From positions 310,001 to 374,000 of the forward strand of contig NZ_NIFO01000001.1 in assembly GCF_002233755.1 (NCBI RefSeq): a stretch of DNA of 64,000 nucleotides, in the 5' to 3' direction. Positions 1 to 10,184 of the stretch are shown here, piece after piece. A program made the position numbers and the translations under genes. Origin of the DNA: Acinetobacter piscicola (GTDB taxonomy: Bacteria; Pseudomonadota; Gammaproteobacteria; Pseudomonadales; Moraxellaceae). A model generated the notes under the pieces. That model was not told where the DNA came from. It saw only the letters and a list, made by a program, of their open reading frames with translations, and made no database searches. Every line of letters begins with the position of its first letter. Positions within the stretch are counted from its first letter, which is position 1.

Positions 1-612
1 TTTATTTAAAAACAGGGTGTTAAGTTTATTGATTTAAGCTTGGAAAATGTGGAATTCTAAATGAATGTAATCTTTAGTTTTATTCTTATTTATAGAGAAT
101 TTTCACTCAATAAAATTAAATGTTTTGGATAAGAAAATAAGTTGAAAATTAAATAATCTATATTTTATAGTTAGATGTAATAAAATTCAAATTTCATTTT
201 TGAATTTATGGTGCTGAAAACTGTATTTTTTATTATCATTTGCTTAATATTTTATTTTGAACTGAGGGTATAGGTTATTCAGTCGATTGGTTGAATTTGG
301 TTGAATCTATACGACATAATTAAATTTAATTAAATGCTTTGACGATTTATTCAGTTTTATGAGATTTAAGTTTCAAAGTTTGAAAATTGCGGTGAGTTAG
401 GCTTACTTTGCCTTGATATCAATTAAATATTTGTTACCAATTACATTAAAATTAAAGCAATGAACGTAAAAGCAAGTACTTGCATGAAAAAAATCTCCTA
501 TTTTTAAAGTGGATATGACTAGCTGAAAATTTGCTTTCACAGTAGAATATGCGCTCTCTTCAAGTCACATTGTGGTGGGTTGCCTAAACCTGCCCGTGGA
601 GCCAAAAACAGC
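1..612. other. Gene-free A+T-rich leader upstream of purL
   Basis: No reading frame with a credible start and ribosome binding site is visible on either strand. The stretch is very A+T rich. It holds a perfect 12-bp palindrome (GCAAGTACTTGC, 472-483) and a short direct repeat of GGTTGAAT near 288-304. The purL promoter should lie in the last 150 bases; TAGAAT at 543-548 is a possible -10 box but no good -35 accompanies it. Confidence 0.6.
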
Positions 613-3600
613 ATGTTTATCATTGCCGGTGCACCCGCACATTCTTCTTTTAAGCAAACACAACTATTAACACGTTTATCGTCTATCAGTTCTGTTCAAT
701 CAATAGAAAGCCAATGGGTCTATCTGTTTGACCAAGCGCTCAACGAGCAACAACAGCAATCTGCTTCACAGCTATTAAATGACGGAGCAACTTTCCAAGT
801 TCGTCAGGCTGCAAATGATGAAGTTCAGATTTTAGTGACGCCGCGTGTTGGTACAATTTCGCCGTGGTCATCTAAGGCAACGGATATTTTTGCAAACTGT
901 AATACACCGATACACCGCCTTGAACGCGGTGTTTTGTTTACTTTAAAAGGTATTTCTAAAATATCTGAAGACGTTAAACAGGTTTTGCATGACCGCATGA
1001 CTGAAAGTGTGTTCAATCAAATTGATGACGCTGTAGCATTATTTTCAGAAACAGCTCCGAAACCGTTGAACTCGATTGATGTTCTTGGTCAAGGTAAAGA
1101 AGCATTGGTTAAAGCCAATTCTGAGTTTGGTTTTGCACTGTCAGACGAAGAAATTGATTATTTAACGGCTGCATTTAATAAATTAGGTCGTAATCCAAAC
1201 GACATCGAATTGATGATGTTTGCTCAAGCAAACTCTGAGCATTGTCGTCATAAAATCTTCGGTTCTGAATGGACAATTGATGGTGAAAAACAACCATTGT
1301 CATTGTTCCAAATGATTAAAAACACCTATAAAGAATCCCCTACAGATGTATTGTCAGCATATAAAGACAATGCTTCAGTGATTGTTGGTTTTGATACACA
1401 ACGTTTCTATCCGAAAAAAGATGAAGCGACAGGTCACCATATTTATAAGTACAAGAGCCAAGCTGCCCACATTTTAATGAAAGTGGAAACGCATAACCAT
1501 CCAACAGCAATTGCACCATTTGCAGGTGCTGCGACAGGTTCAGGTGGTGAAATTCGTGATGAAGGTGCGACAGGGCGTGGTGGTAAACCAAAAGCGGGTT
1601 TAACTGGTTTTACGGTTTCAAACTTAAATATTCCGGGTTTTGAACAACCTTGGGAAGACAATTACGGTAAACCATCTCGTATGGCATCGCCACTTCAAAT
1701 TATGATTGAAGGACCTTTGGGTGGTGCAGCGTTCAATAATGAATTTGGTCGTCCAGCACTCAATGGTTATTTCCGTACTTTTGAGCAAAATGTCAATGGT
1801 GATGTAAAAGGCTTCCATAAGCCAATCATGATTGCGGGTGGTTACGGTAATATTCGTCCTGACCATGTTGAAAAAGATGCGATTCAACCGGGCGATTTAC
1901 TTATTGTTCTCGGTGGTCCTGCAATGCTGATCGGTTTAGGTGGTGGTGCAGCGTCTTCTGTAGATAGCGGTAAATTGGGTGAAAACTTAGATTTTGCATC
2001 TGTACAACGTGAAAACCCTGAAATGGAGCGCCGTTGCCAAGAAGTGATCGATGCTTGTTGGAGAATGGAAGATTTCAACCCAATTGTGTCTGTACATGAT
2101 GTGGGTGCAGGTGGTGTTTCTAATGCGATGCCTGAATTGGTAAATGACCATGAACTTGGTGCGATTCTAGATCTTCGTAAGATTCCATCGCTTGAACCGG
2201 GTATGTCTCCAATGGAAATCTGGTCAAACGAAGCCCAAGAACGTTATGTACTTGCGATTCATCCAAGCTCTTTGGCATTATTTGAATCGATCTGTGCACG
2301 TGAACGTTGCCCATTTGCGGTACTTGGTGAAGCAACTGAAGCACGTCAATTGACCGTGAATGATCCATTATTCGACAATAAAGCTGTGGATATGCCAATG
2401 CAAGTGATGCTTGGCGGCACACCACGTATGAGTCGTTCATATGAAACTGTAGAACGCAAAGGTGATGCTTTTGATGCATCACAAGTGGATTTAAAAGATG
2501 CGATTTTCCGTGTACTTAAAAATCCAACAGTTGCATCTAAATCATTCTTGATTACGATTGGCGACCGTTCAATTACAGGTATGGTCGCACGAGACCAAAT
2601 GGTTGGACGTTGGCAAGTTCCTGTTGCAGATGCTGCGGTAACCACAACAAGTTTGCAAGGTTATACAGGTGAAGCAATGGCAATGGGTGAACGTCCACCT
2701 GTGGCATTGTTAAATCCTGCTGCTTCAGCACGTTTGGCTGTAGCAGAAGCGATTAGTAACATTATGTGTGCCAATATTGAACAGATCAGTGACATTAAAT
2801 TGTCTGCAAACTGGATGGCAGCAGCAGGTCAAAAAGGCGAAGACCAAGCTCTATTCGAAGGTGTAAAAGCCATTGGTATGGAAATGTGTCCAGCTTTAGG
2901 AATTGCTATTCCTGTAGGTAAAGACTCATTGTCAATGCGTACTACTTGGAATGATGAAGGTGAAGATAAAGCCGTTACTTCGCCAATGTCAGGTGTTATT
3001 ACAGCATTTGCACCTGTTTTAGATGTGCGTAAAACATTGACACCTGAATTGAAGAATGAAGATTCAGTCTTAGTTCGCATCGATTTATCGAAAGGTCAGT
3101 TCCGCTTAGGTGGTTCAATCCTTGCACAAGTCTATAAAGCGATTGGTTCAGTTACTCCAGATGTTGATAGTTTTGATGACTTCAAAGCATTCTTTGCATT
3201 GGTACAAGATTGGAACAACCGTGGTTTAATCAAGGCGTACCATGACATTGGTGATGGTGGCTTATTGGCGACTGTTGCAGAAATGATGTTTGCTTCTCGT
3301 CTAGGTGTTGCTTTAGAAGATCAAACGACTGAAAGTTTATTTGCAGAAGAAATTGGCGCTGTATTACAGATTACCCAAGCAGAATGGACGACCTTAAAAG
3401 CTGAAGTTGCGACTTCAAGCTTAAGAGATGCGATTACTGTTGTGGGTACTGTAAATGATTCTGACCAATTGTCTGTAAATGGTTTGGTTCTAGATCGTGC
3501 TGAATTACAACAAGCTTGGACTGAGGTTTCACACCAAATCCAACGTTTACGTGACAACGTAGAAACTGCGGATTCTGAATTTGCTTTGATTACAGATACA

Positions 3601-4446
3601 AAGCATAAAGGTATTATTGCATTACCAACATTCGATTTAAATGAACCTGTTGAAGCGCCTTATATCAACGAACGTCGCCCGAGCATGGTGATTTTACGTG
3701 AACAAGGTGTCAATGGTCATGTCGAAATGGCAGCTGCATTTGACAAAGTTGGCTTTAACACGGTCGATGTTCACATGAGCGATTTGCTTGCAGGTCGTGT
3801 GGATTTAGATGATTTTGAAGGTCTGGTTGCATGTGGTGGTTTCTCTTACGGTGACGTCATGGGTGCTGGCGGTGGCTGGGCGAAATCAGTACTATTCAAT
3901 CCAAAATTACGTGATCAGTTTGAAAAATTCTTTAACCGTGACAATACTTTCTCTGTCGGTATTTGTAATGGTTGTCAGATGTTGGCACAGCTTGCACCAC
4001 TTATTCCAGGTGCTGACAACTGGCCGCGTTTCCGCCGTAATACTTCAGAAGTTTTTGAAGCACGTGTTGTGAATGTTAAGGTTGAAAAATCACCATCGAT
4101 TCTTTTAGAAGGTATGGAAGGTTCAATTTTACCTATCGCTGTGGCACATGGTGAGGGTCGTGCAGAAGCTTCTGCTGAAAACTTTGCATCGTTGAATGCG
4201 TCTAATCAAGTAATCTTGCGTTATGTAGATAGCTTGGGTAATGAAACTCAACAATATCCATTAAATCCGAATGGTTCACCTGAAGCGATTTCAGGTGTGA
4301 CGTCGAAAGATGGTCGTGCAACGATTATGATGCCGCACCCTGAGCGTAATTTCCGTGCGATTCAGCATTCTTGGAAACCTGAAGAATGGACTGAAGATGG
4401 CGCATGGTTACGTATGTTCCGTAATGCACGTAAGTTTATTGGTTGA
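613..4446 (+). CDS. purL: Phosphoribosylformylglycinamidine synthase (FGAM synthase)
   Basis: Large single-chain PurL catalysing the ATP- and glutamine-dependent conversion of FGAR to FGAM, step four of purine synthesis, in the cytoplasm. The 1277-residue protein has the full proteobacterial order: PurS-like N-terminus, linker, two AIR-synthase-type ATP domains ([16 protein letters not shown] near residue 300) and a C-terminal class I glutamine amidotransferase. That last domain carries GICNGCQ, with nucleophile Cys1118, and an HPE motif near the end. The ATG at 613 is preferred to the in-frame TTG at 580 because GTGGAG lies about 11 bases upstream and the protein then begins MFIIAGAP. It is monocistronic with its own terminator. 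The partner genes purM and purN lie at 25.9-27.6 kb. Confidence 0.97.
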   Translation: MFIIAGAPAHSSFKQTQLLTRLSSISSVQSIESQWVYLFDQALNEQQQQSASQLLNDGATFQVRQAANDEVQILVTPRVGTISPWSSKATDIFANCNTPIHRLERGVLFTLKGISKISEDVKQVLHDRMTESVFNQIDDAVALFSETAPKPLNSIDVLGQGKEALVKANSEFGFALSDEEIDYLTAAFNKLGRNPNDIELMMFAQANSEHCRHKIFGSEWTIDGEKQPLSLFQMIKNTYKESPTDVLSAYKDNASVIVGFDTQRFYPKKDEATGHHIYKYKSQAAHILMKVETHNHPTAIAPFAGAATGSGGEIRDEGATGRGGKPKAGLTGFTVSNLNIPGFEQPWEDNYGKPSRMASPLQIMIEGPLGGAAFNNEFGRPALNGYFRTFEQNVNGDVKGFHKPIMIAGGYGNIRPDHVEKDAIQPGDLLIVLGGPAMLIGLGGGAASSVDSGKLGENLDFASVQRENPEMERRCQEVIDACWRMEDFNPIVSVHDVGAGGVSNAMPELVNDHELGAILDLRKIPSLEPGMSPMEIWSNEAQERYVLAIHPSSLALFESICARERCPFAVLGEATEARQLTVNDPLFDNKAVDMPMQVMLGGTPRMSRSYETVERKGDAFDASQVDLKDAIFRVLKNPTVASKSFLITIGDRSITGMVARDQMVGRWQVPVADAAVTTTSLQGYTGEAMAMGERPPVALLNPAASARLAVAEAISNIMCANIEQISDIKLSANWMAAAGQKGEDQALFEGVKAIGMEMCPALGIAIPVGKDSLSMRTTWNDEGEDKAVTSPMSGVITAFAPVLDVRKTLTPELKNEDSVLVRIDLSKGQFRLGGSILAQVYKAIGSVTPDVDSFDDFKAFFALVQDWNNRGLIKAYHDIGDGGLLATVAEMMFASRLGVALEDQTTESLFAEEIGAVLQITQAEWTTLKAEVATSSLRDAITVVGTVNDSDQLSVNGLVLDRAELQQAWTEVSHQIQRLRDNVETADSEFALITDTKHKGIIALPTFDLNEPVEAPYINERRPSMVILREQGVNGHVEMAAAFDKVGFNTVDVHMSDLLAGRVDLDDFEGLVACGGFSYGDVMGAGGGWAKSVLFNPKLRDQFEKFFNRDNTFSVGICNGCQMLAQLAPLIPGADNWPRFRRNTSEVFEARVVNVKVEKSPSILLEGMEGSILPIAVAHGEGRAEASAENFASLNASNQVILRYVDSLGNETQQYPLNPNGSPEAISGVTSKDGRATIMMPHPERNFRAIQHSWKPEEWTEDGAWLRMFRNARKFIG

Positions 4447-4467
4447 TTAGAACAGATTAAATTGATT

Positions 4468-4494
4468 AAAAGCCCCGCAAGGGGCTTTTTTTTG
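4468..4494 (+). terminator. Intrinsic terminator of purL
   Basis: AGCCCC / GGGGCT stem with a GCAA tetraloop (4471-4486), extended by A:T pairs and followed by a run of eight Ts. Confidence 0.92.
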
Positions 4495-4619
4495 TTTTTG
4501 AATATATTCACCCTAGAAGAAGTCGTAATGTAATTCTTTGTTGGTGGATATAGCATCATAAAATGAGCATAGCCTTATATTTGGTTAAATAAGTTAGATT
4601 AATTTGCGTAGCTGATGTC

Positions 4620-4709
4620 TCACTTTTCAGGGATGAAAAGTGACAAAAATCCTTTGTTGGGCGAGGGATACATCCTATATCCCCACCCAACGGCGGCATC
4701 CATGCCGCC
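4620..4709. repeat. Compact three-hairpin intergenic element
   Basis: Three adjacent inverted repeats: TCACTTTTCA / TGAAAAGTGA with a GGGA loop (4620-4643), a TTGGGcGaGGGATA / TATCCCcaCCCAA stem (4657-4690), and GGCGGCAT / ATGCCGCC (4692-4709). The G+C content is much higher than the flanks and there is no T-run, so it is not a simple terminator. It resembles a REP/ERIC-like dispersed intergenic element or a structured RNA. Its copy number elsewhere cannot be seen from this window. Confidence 0.6.
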
Positions 4710-4917
4710 ACGCGATAGCCGAACTCTGTATGATTAAATGATGAAATAAAACAAAAGCAATTTAATTTATCTCAGGTTAATTGTATTGATGGAGCTAAGA
4801 TAATTTTAGTTACATTTCACAACTTGGTTTAATTATTGCTTATCCTATATTGTCTATTAAAAGATCAATGTTTTGCCCCAACAACGTTTCATAATGTAGC
4901 AAGAGTGAGGTGATAAA

Positions 4918-5043
4918 ATGATAAGAACAGCCAATTATTCTAATGTTGATCGTATAGCCATGCGCCATAAAGGGTGGAAATGGTTTAGTGTAGTTTTAAG
5001 TTTGCAAATATTGATGGTTTTTGCTGCTTATTTTATAAGATAA
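4918..5043 (+). CDS. Small single-span membrane peptide (41 aa), unknown function
   Basis: A 41-codon frame with a good ribosome binding site (GAGGTGA about 5 bases before the ATG). The first 22 residues are polar and basic (RHKGWKW at the junction). They are followed by a hydrophobic segment of about 17 residues that ends in an Arg, as expected for a small inner-membrane peptide. It stands alone between purL and gltP with no close downstream partner. I do not recognise a family. The start signal and membrane pattern favour a real gene, but conservation would be needed to prove it. Confidence 0.55.
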   Translation: MIRTANYSNVDRIAMRHKGWKWFSVVLSLQILMVFAAYFIR

Positions 5044-5129
5044 GTTTTAGTTGTTTTATTTGTATTGAAAAGATGGTTAGCTATTCATAATTATTTTTAT
5101 CAATATTAATTGTTTAAGACAAATACCCA

Positions 5130-5155
5130 AACAAAAGCCACCCGAAGGTGGCTCC
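5130..5155 (-). terminator. Terminator of the gltP-type gene
   Basis: Read leftward: AGCCACC / GGTGGCT with a TTCG tetraloop (5136-5153), followed by TTTTGTTTG just past the stop codon of the symporter gene. Confidence 0.85.
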
Positions 5156-5173
5156 CATTTATCTTGAAAAATC

Positions 5174-6463
5174 TTAATGTGTGGCATCAAAATTATAAGA
5201 TTTTTGCTTTTCAGTATCGAATTTGCCTTCCCATTTACTAATGACAAGAACAGCAAGCGCATTACCAATCACATTCAACACAGTACGCGCCATATCTAAG
5301 ATACGGTCAATACCAGCGATAAACGCAAGACCTTCAAGCGGAATACCGACGCTACCTAATGTTGCCAGCAGTACAACAAAAGATACACCAGGAACACCTG
5401 CAATGCCTTTAGAGGTAATCATCAACGTCAACACTAAAACGATTTGTTGCGTAATCGTCAAATCAATGCCATAAAGCTGAGCAATAAAAATTGCTGCAAT
5501 ACTTTGGTACAACGTAGAACCATCTAGGTTAAAAGAATAACCAATAGGAACAACGAAACTGGTAATTGATTTTGGCGCACCATAAGCTTCCATTTTTTCC
5601 ATCATACGAGGTAAAACGGTTTCAGAGCTTGCAGTAGAGTAAGCAAGAATCAATTCATCTTTTAAGATTTTGATAATTGTCCAAATACTAAAACCGCAGA
5701 ATTTAGCCACAAAACCAAGCACGATAAAGATAAAGAATAAGATAGTTGCATAAACCAAAACAGCGAGCTTAACCAAAGGTAAAAGCGAACTAAAACCAAA
5801 GTTTGCAACAGTCGCAGCGATCAAACCGAATACACCAAAAGGCGCAAACATCATAATCATATGCGTTACTTTAAACATGGTTTCAGAAACAGCTCTTAAT
5901 ACATCAATCAAAGGCTGTTTGGTTTCTTTGGCTAAAGAACCCAAGCCAATACCGAATATCACAGCAAAGAAAATGATAGGTAGCATATGCCCATCATTCA
6001 TTGCAGCGAAAATATTGGATGGAATAAGTGAAAGAACAGTATTCACTAAACCATGAGCTTGATGACTGACTTCCTGAGTGGTTTGTTGATATTGTGAAAT
6101 GTCCGATGTCGTTAATTTCGACATATCGATACCAGCACCCGGCTGGAATACATTCGCTGCAACTAAACCAACAATAATTGCAACAGTCGTAATGACTTCA
6201 AAATAAACAATGGTTTTGAAACCTAGCTTACCAACACTTTTACTATCCCCAGCATTGGCAATTCCTAAAATCAGCATGGAAAGCACAAGAGGGACTACAA
6301 TCATTTTAATAAGATTAATAAAAATCTTACCTAATGGTTGTAAAAAGTTGGCAACAACATTGTCACGGATTTCAGGAGAATTGTGCAGAAAAGCACCAAC
6401 AAGAATACCTAGAACGAGCGCAATAACAATTTGCCAAGCTAGGCTTATTTTCATTTTCTTCAT
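5174..6463 (-). CDS. gltP: Dicarboxylate/amino acid:cation symporter (DAACS family, GltP-like)
   Basis: Inner-membrane secondary transporter of 429 residues, the usual family length. It belongs to the glutamate/aspartate/C4-dicarboxylate symporter family, which takes up substrate with H+ or Na+. Family signatures are visible: the serine-rich SSETVLPRM hairpin loop (279-287), the NMDGT-equivalent region GYSFNLDGST (308-317) and GIAGVPG further on. There are about eight hydrophobic segments plus re-entrant loops. The start ATG has AAGGG seven bases upstream. It is monocistronic. The exact substrate (glutamate/aspartate or a dicarboxylate) cannot be told from the sequence; the symbol is by similarity. 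Confidence 0.85.
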   Translation of the reverse strand: MKKMKISLAWQIVIALVLGILVGAFLHNSPEIRDNVVANFLQPLGKIFINLIKMIVVPLVLSMLILGIANAGDSKSVGKLGFKTIVYFEVITTVAIIVGLVAANVFQPGAGIDMSKLTTSDISQYQQTTQEVSHQAHGLVNTVLSLIPSNIFAAMNDGHMLPIIFFAVIFGIGLGSLAKETKQPLIDVLRAVSETMFKVTHMIMMFAPFGVFGLIAATVANFGFSSLLPLVKLAVLVYATILFFIFIVLGFVAKFCGFSIWTIIKILKDELILAYSTASSETVLPRMMEKMEAYGAPKSITSFVVPIGYSFNLDGSTLYQSIAAIFIAQLYGIDLTITQQIVLVLTLMITSKGIAGVPGVSFVVLLATLGSVGIPLEGLAFIAGIDRILDMARTVLNVIGNALAVLVISKWEGKFDTEKQKSYNFDATH

Positions 6464-6520
6464 ACTGAGCCCTTAAAATTCAGATTTTGGCGAAAAGGGA
6501 ACACTCTATGAAAAAAACGC

Positions 6521-6562
6521 AAAAAAACGCCCACTAAAACATATAGATGCTTTAGGGTGGGA
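6521..6562 (-). terminator. Probable terminator of the export operon, upstream of gltP
   Basis: Read leftward, CCA-cc-CTAAA pairs with TTTAG-TGG across a ten-base AT loop, then GCG and seven Ts. It lies 180 bases past the last gene of the export operon and about 60 bases before the gltP start. It could end the operon transcript or act as a leader attenuator for gltP. The stem contains a bulge. Confidence 0.45.
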
Positions 6563-6740
6563 GATTTTGAACGTTCAGAGTATTTCGAAAATGGTCTATT
6601 CTGCGCTTATTTAGACAACTGTACTATTTTTTTTGCATAAATGTAGTTCAATCGTTTGAAATTAATTCAGTTTAATTTGCTGATTCGATAGATTATTGTT
6701 ATTTGATTATCTTTGTAGATTAAATTGAGGGTGCTCCTGA

Positions 6741-7850
6741 TTATTTTTTGTCAATTTTACCTAAACGATAAAATGCCCAAATGAAGAATATTGCGGCAAA
6801 GCATGTTAAATAAATCAATTTAGGGATAATAAGTTCAGTAGATGCCCCCATTTGATTGAGTTGGATAAATAAATTGATTCCCTGTGTAGAAGGCAAAATG
6901 TTTGCAAAATATTGCATCCATAGCGGCATGGCTTGAAGAGGCCAAGCAGCACCTGAAAGAAGAAATAATGGGATTGAAGTAAAAACAATCAAATGTCCAG
7001 CACGTTCAGAAATATCTAAATAACTTGCCAGTACCATTGCCAAAGCAATCGCACTACTGATAAAAATAGGTACAGCGATTAACATCCCCCAAAAGTTTCC
7101 TCCTCGTGGATAATCATTCAACCAAAATGTAAATCCAAAAAGATAAAAACAACCTAAGCAGCCAATGGTCAATGCAGAGAAATAAATTCCGAAAAACTCA
7201 GCGGTTGTCGCTTTCCATCGTCTTTCACGGTAACTCGCGATGAGCATGCATAAACCTAAAACAATGGTTTGGTGAATGATTAATGGTGCGACAGCAGGGA
7301 AAATATAGCTTCCATAGCCTGAAAGTGGGTTAAAAAGTGCAATTTGGTGAATCGGCAGTGCTAATTCAAAATGCGAAACTTGACCAAATTTTTGAGCTTG
7401 CTCAGCAATAGCATGCTCAATGGCTGTGGCAAGTCCTAATCCAATTTGCTTGGTTTTTAGAAAATAAGCAGCACTCAGATATAAACCAATTCCTCCCACC
7501 TCACCACGAGCAAGACTATTCGACAGATTTTCAGGTAATAATAAAATACCATCAGCTTTCTGTTGTTGAATCATCTGCTTGGCTTCTTCAAAGTTGGTGG
7601 TTATTTCTATAATTTTGATATTTGGGCTTTTAGCAATTTGGCTAATGATTGTATTGCTGATGGCACTTTGTTCTTCATCTACAATAATAATTGGTAAATT
7701 TTCAGCTGTTTGTGATTGATAAGCAGCAGGATAGAAAAAACTATAAAAAAATACTGACAGAACCATTGTGGTTAGAATAGATGAGTTTTTTGCAATATTC
7801 TTAAATGTCTCAAGATAATATTTCAATAGATTTCGAAAGAAATTAACCAT
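6741..7850 (-). CDS. ABC-2 type permease, second subunit of an export operon
   Basis: Inner-membrane protein of 369 residues with the ABC-2 permease layout (YhhJ/YbhR type): one N-terminal membrane span (about 25-45), a periplasmic domain of about 130 residues beginning PIIIVDEEQSAIS, and five or six C-terminal spans. It should form the channel with the preceding permease and pass substrate to the HlyD-like adaptor and TolC-like factor. Its ATG overlaps the end of the upstream permease gene by eight bases, so the two are translationally coupled. It is the last gene of the operon. No ATP-binding subunit is encoded here or nearby. The substrate is unknown. Confidence 0.85.
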   Translation of the reverse strand: MVNFFRNLLKYYLETFKNIAKNSSILTTMVLSVFFYSFFYPAAYQSQTAENLPIIIVDEEQSAISNTIISQIAKSPNIKIIEITTNFEEAKQMIQQQKADGILLLPENLSNSLARGEVGGIGLYLSAAYFLKTKQIGLGLATAIEHAIAEQAQKFGQVSHFELALPIHQIALFNPLSGYGSYIFPAVAPLIIHQTIVLGLCMLIASYRERRWKATTAEFFGIYFSALTIGCLGCFYLFGFTFWLNDYPRGGNFWGMLIAVPIFISSAIALAMVLASYLDISERAGHLIVFTSIPLFLLSGAAWPLQAMPLWMQYFANILPSTQGINLFIQLNQMGASTELIIPKLIYLTCFAAIFFIWAFYRLGKIDKK

Positions 7851-8976
7851 GACGTGCTTCCTTCAAATTTTTATTAAGAAGCAAGGTCGAAACAGCAAAA
7901 TAAAAGATGCAATATAAAGTCAAAATCATCAAAGGGATAAATGAGATAGAAAGGGGGCTTCCAATCACCCATTGTTCAGTTTGTAATTTTGCATAAGGTG
8001 TATAAGGGATAATATTCGCCCAAAACTGTGTAAAAATTGATGCATTATTCAGTGGAAGGGTAACGCCTGCGAAACTTAGGGAAGAACCGCCATATACGGC
8101 AATAAAACCAAAGGTTTTGGATAAATTTCGAGTGGCTAAAACGACTGTAGTACTGATCAATGCATAGGCACTAAACAGTAAGAATTGTCCAAGTAAAATA
8201 ATCCACAAACTGCCAGCAATAAACCAACCTCGAATCACCACAAGCCAAAACATCCAAGCCCATGTCCAAAAGCAAAAAATCAGTACATAAACTAAGTTTT
8301 TACTGAGCAGTGCCTGAAATGTAGCTTGACCATTGACCCATTGATTGAGTGTGCCATATTTTAGCTCTTGACCCACAGCAAAAGCCACGCAACAACAGAG
8401 CAGCAAATGCAGAATGGCTGGAATCATAAAAGGTTCTAAGTAAAACTCATAACTTAGGTTTGGATTAAATAATGGAGAGATTTTGACATGTGCTGTTGAA
8501 AATTCAGCATAAGGGATTTTATTTTCAAGATAAGAATCTTTTGCAAAATCACCAATCGCTTCTACGGTAGAAAGTAGCATTTTAGAAGATATGCTATTCC
8601 CAATACTAAAATAAGATTGATTAAAGGCAATACTGATTTGGGCATCCTGAGCTTGCACTAAACGTTGCTCAGCGCCTTGTGGAATATGAACATAGCCCCA
8701 AATTTTTGTCTGATTAATCAATCGTTCAATTTCGCTTTGGTTTTCTGAAATACGATAAATTTGAATGGTGGTGTTGAGACTCAAATGTTTTTCTATATTT
8801 CGGCTCAGTTCGCTGTGATCTTGATCAATAATTGCAATAGGTAAGTGTTCTGCCTTACCTGAGTAAAACATGCTACTGAATAAAATAATGATCAAGAGTG
8901 GGGCGAGTGTGACTAAACACAAATCCCACTTGTGTTGCAGTAAATAGCGCAATTCTCTCAACATGCTCGCCCACAT
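7843..8976 (-). CDS. ABC-2 type permease, first subunit of an export operon
   Basis: Inner-membrane protein of 377 residues and paralogue of the gene that follows it. It has an N-terminal span, a periplasmic domain beginning PIAIIDQDHSELS (the ABC-2 'D.D.S..S' pattern), and five to six spans from about residue 180. Family members work as homo- or heterodimers powered by a separate ATPase. The ATG lies two bases after the stop codon of the adaptor gene; an internal ATG four codons on is an alternative start. The co-operonic TolC and HlyD genes make a tripartite exporter likely. The fuel subunit must come from elsewhere or the system works unusually. Confidence 0.85.
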   Translation of the reverse strand: MWASMLRELRYLLQHKWDLCLVTLAPLLIIILFSSMFYSGKAEHLPIAIIDQDHSELSRNIEKHLSLNTTIQIYRISENQSEIERLINQTKIWGYVHIPQGAEQRLVQAQDAQISIAFNQSYFSIGNSISSKMLLSTVEAIGDFAKDSYLENKIPYAEFSTAHVKISPLFNPNLSYEFYLEPFMIPAILHLLLCCCVAFAVGQELKYGTLNQWVNGQATFQALLSKNLVYVLIFCFWTWAWMFWLVVIRGWFIAGSLWIILLGQFLLFSAYALISTTVVLATRNLSKTFGFIAVYGGSSLSFAGVTLPLNNASIFTQFWANIIPYTPYAKLQTEQWVIGSPLSISFIPLMILTLYCIFYFAVSTLLLNKNLKEARHG

Positions 8977-8978
8977 GT

Positions 8979-10172
8979 CTATGGGTTCTCTTTCAGTTTA
9001 AAAATAACGCTCATGCCGACTTTTAAATCGGTTAATGGTTCTGCGGGTGTTAATTTAATTTTAAAACTACGAATATCATAACCACCTGTTTGACGTGTGG
9101 TTTTGATGGTCGCAAATTCACCTTCTGCATCAATATTCTTAATATTAAATGAAATAGTTTGATGGAGTGCAGGAATAAAACCGTCTAAAGACTTCGCTTG
9201 ATAAACTTGCGTGTATTGGTCTTCACGAACATTTAAACTGACCCATTGCTCGTCATCTTGAAGGATACTGACCACAGGCACACCTATTGCTGCAACGAGT
9301 TCCGATGGCTTACCGTAGGTTTTAGAGACTGTTCCACTGATTGGCGAAAATAGTTTTGTTTCGGCTTCCAATGCATTGGCTTCAGCGACAGCAGCTTTGG
9401 CGATTTCTACTTGTGCATCAGCACTGGTTTTTTGCTCAGAAGTGCTACCACGGTTTGCTCGGGCATACTGTTGGTAGGCTGCTTCTGTAAGTTGAGTGGC
9501 TGAAATTGCCGCGGCTTGCATTTCATCACGACGTTGACGAGAAATGACACCTTGCTGATAAAGATTTTGTCCACGGTTAAACGTTGTTTTGGCAAGATTT
9601 TCTTGAGCTTTCAGACTTTGCCAATTGGCATATAAACTGTCGATATTTTCCTGTTGAGCACCTCGATCTACACTGGATTGCAAGGCAAGCGCCGCTTGTA
9701 AACCTGCTAAAGCTTGCTGTTTACTTGTTGCAATTTCAGGGCTACTTAACGTAACGAGTAACTGTCCTTTTTTAACTTTTTGACCATCGTGGACAAAAAT
9801 GCCTTCAATTCGACTGGGAACTTTGGTACTCACATGTAAAGTTTCGGCTTCGACACGGCCTTGTACATCAATCGTTTTCGGTTGATAACTTTTCCATAAG
9901 CCAAATGCAATGAGTCCAAGTAGTGCAATAAAAATGATCGTCCCGATAGCCAGTAGTGCTTTCTTTTTGGAAGAATCATTTGGTGTTATAGGTTGTTCTT
10001 TAGGTTTTAAGTCTTCATCTTTTTTAACATCTACATCTGACACATCTGAATTCACGGGAATATCATGCTGTTCTGTTAAAGAATTAGATTCTAAACCTTG
10101 TTTCGTATCCAATGAACTGTCGTTTTGATCAGCGTTGTTGTTTGTATCTGGATGCGTATTTTCTTGTGTCAT
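8979..10172 (-). CDS. HlyD/EmrA-type periplasmic adaptor (membrane fusion protein)
   Basis: A 397-residue adaptor linking the inner-membrane permeases to the outer-membrane factor. After the single span (about 72-93) come the barrel-sandwich half motif (VEAETLHVSTKVPSRIEG), a long alpha-hairpin (about 145-265, Gln/Ala-rich), the second lipoyl half (LFSPISGTVSK) and a beta-barrel. Unusually, about 70 hydrophilic residues precede the span. Roughly a quarter of the first 60 residues are Asp or Glu, whereas most HlyD-type proteins have a short cytoplasmic tail. It is second in the operon, 12 bases after the outer-membrane factor gene. Confidence 0.88.
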   Translation of the reverse strand: MTQENTHPDTNNNADQNDSSLDTKQGLESNSLTEQHDIPVNSDVSDVDVKKDEDLKPKEQPITPNDSSKKKALLAIGTIIFIALLGLIAFGLWKSYQPKTIDVQGRVEAETLHVSTKVPSRIEGIFVHDGQKVKKGQLLVTLSSPEIATSKQQALAGLQAALALQSSVDRGAQQENIDSLYANWQSLKAQENLAKTTFNRGQNLYQQGVISRQRRDEMQAAAISATQLTEAAYQQYARANRGSTSEQKTSADAQVEIAKAAVAEANALEAETKLFSPISGTVSKTYGKPSELVAAIGVPVVSILQDDEQWVSLNVREDQYTQVYQAKSLDGFIPALHQTISFNIKNIDAEGEFATIKTTRQTGGYDIRSFKIKLTPAEPLTDLKVGMSVIFKLKENP

Positions 10173-10184
10173 TTATTTTCCATC

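Noticed and set aside
580..612. TTG-started N-terminal extension of PurL
   Set aside because: The ATG at 613 has a well-placed GTGGAG and gives the normal family N-terminus; the extension adds 11 atypical residues.
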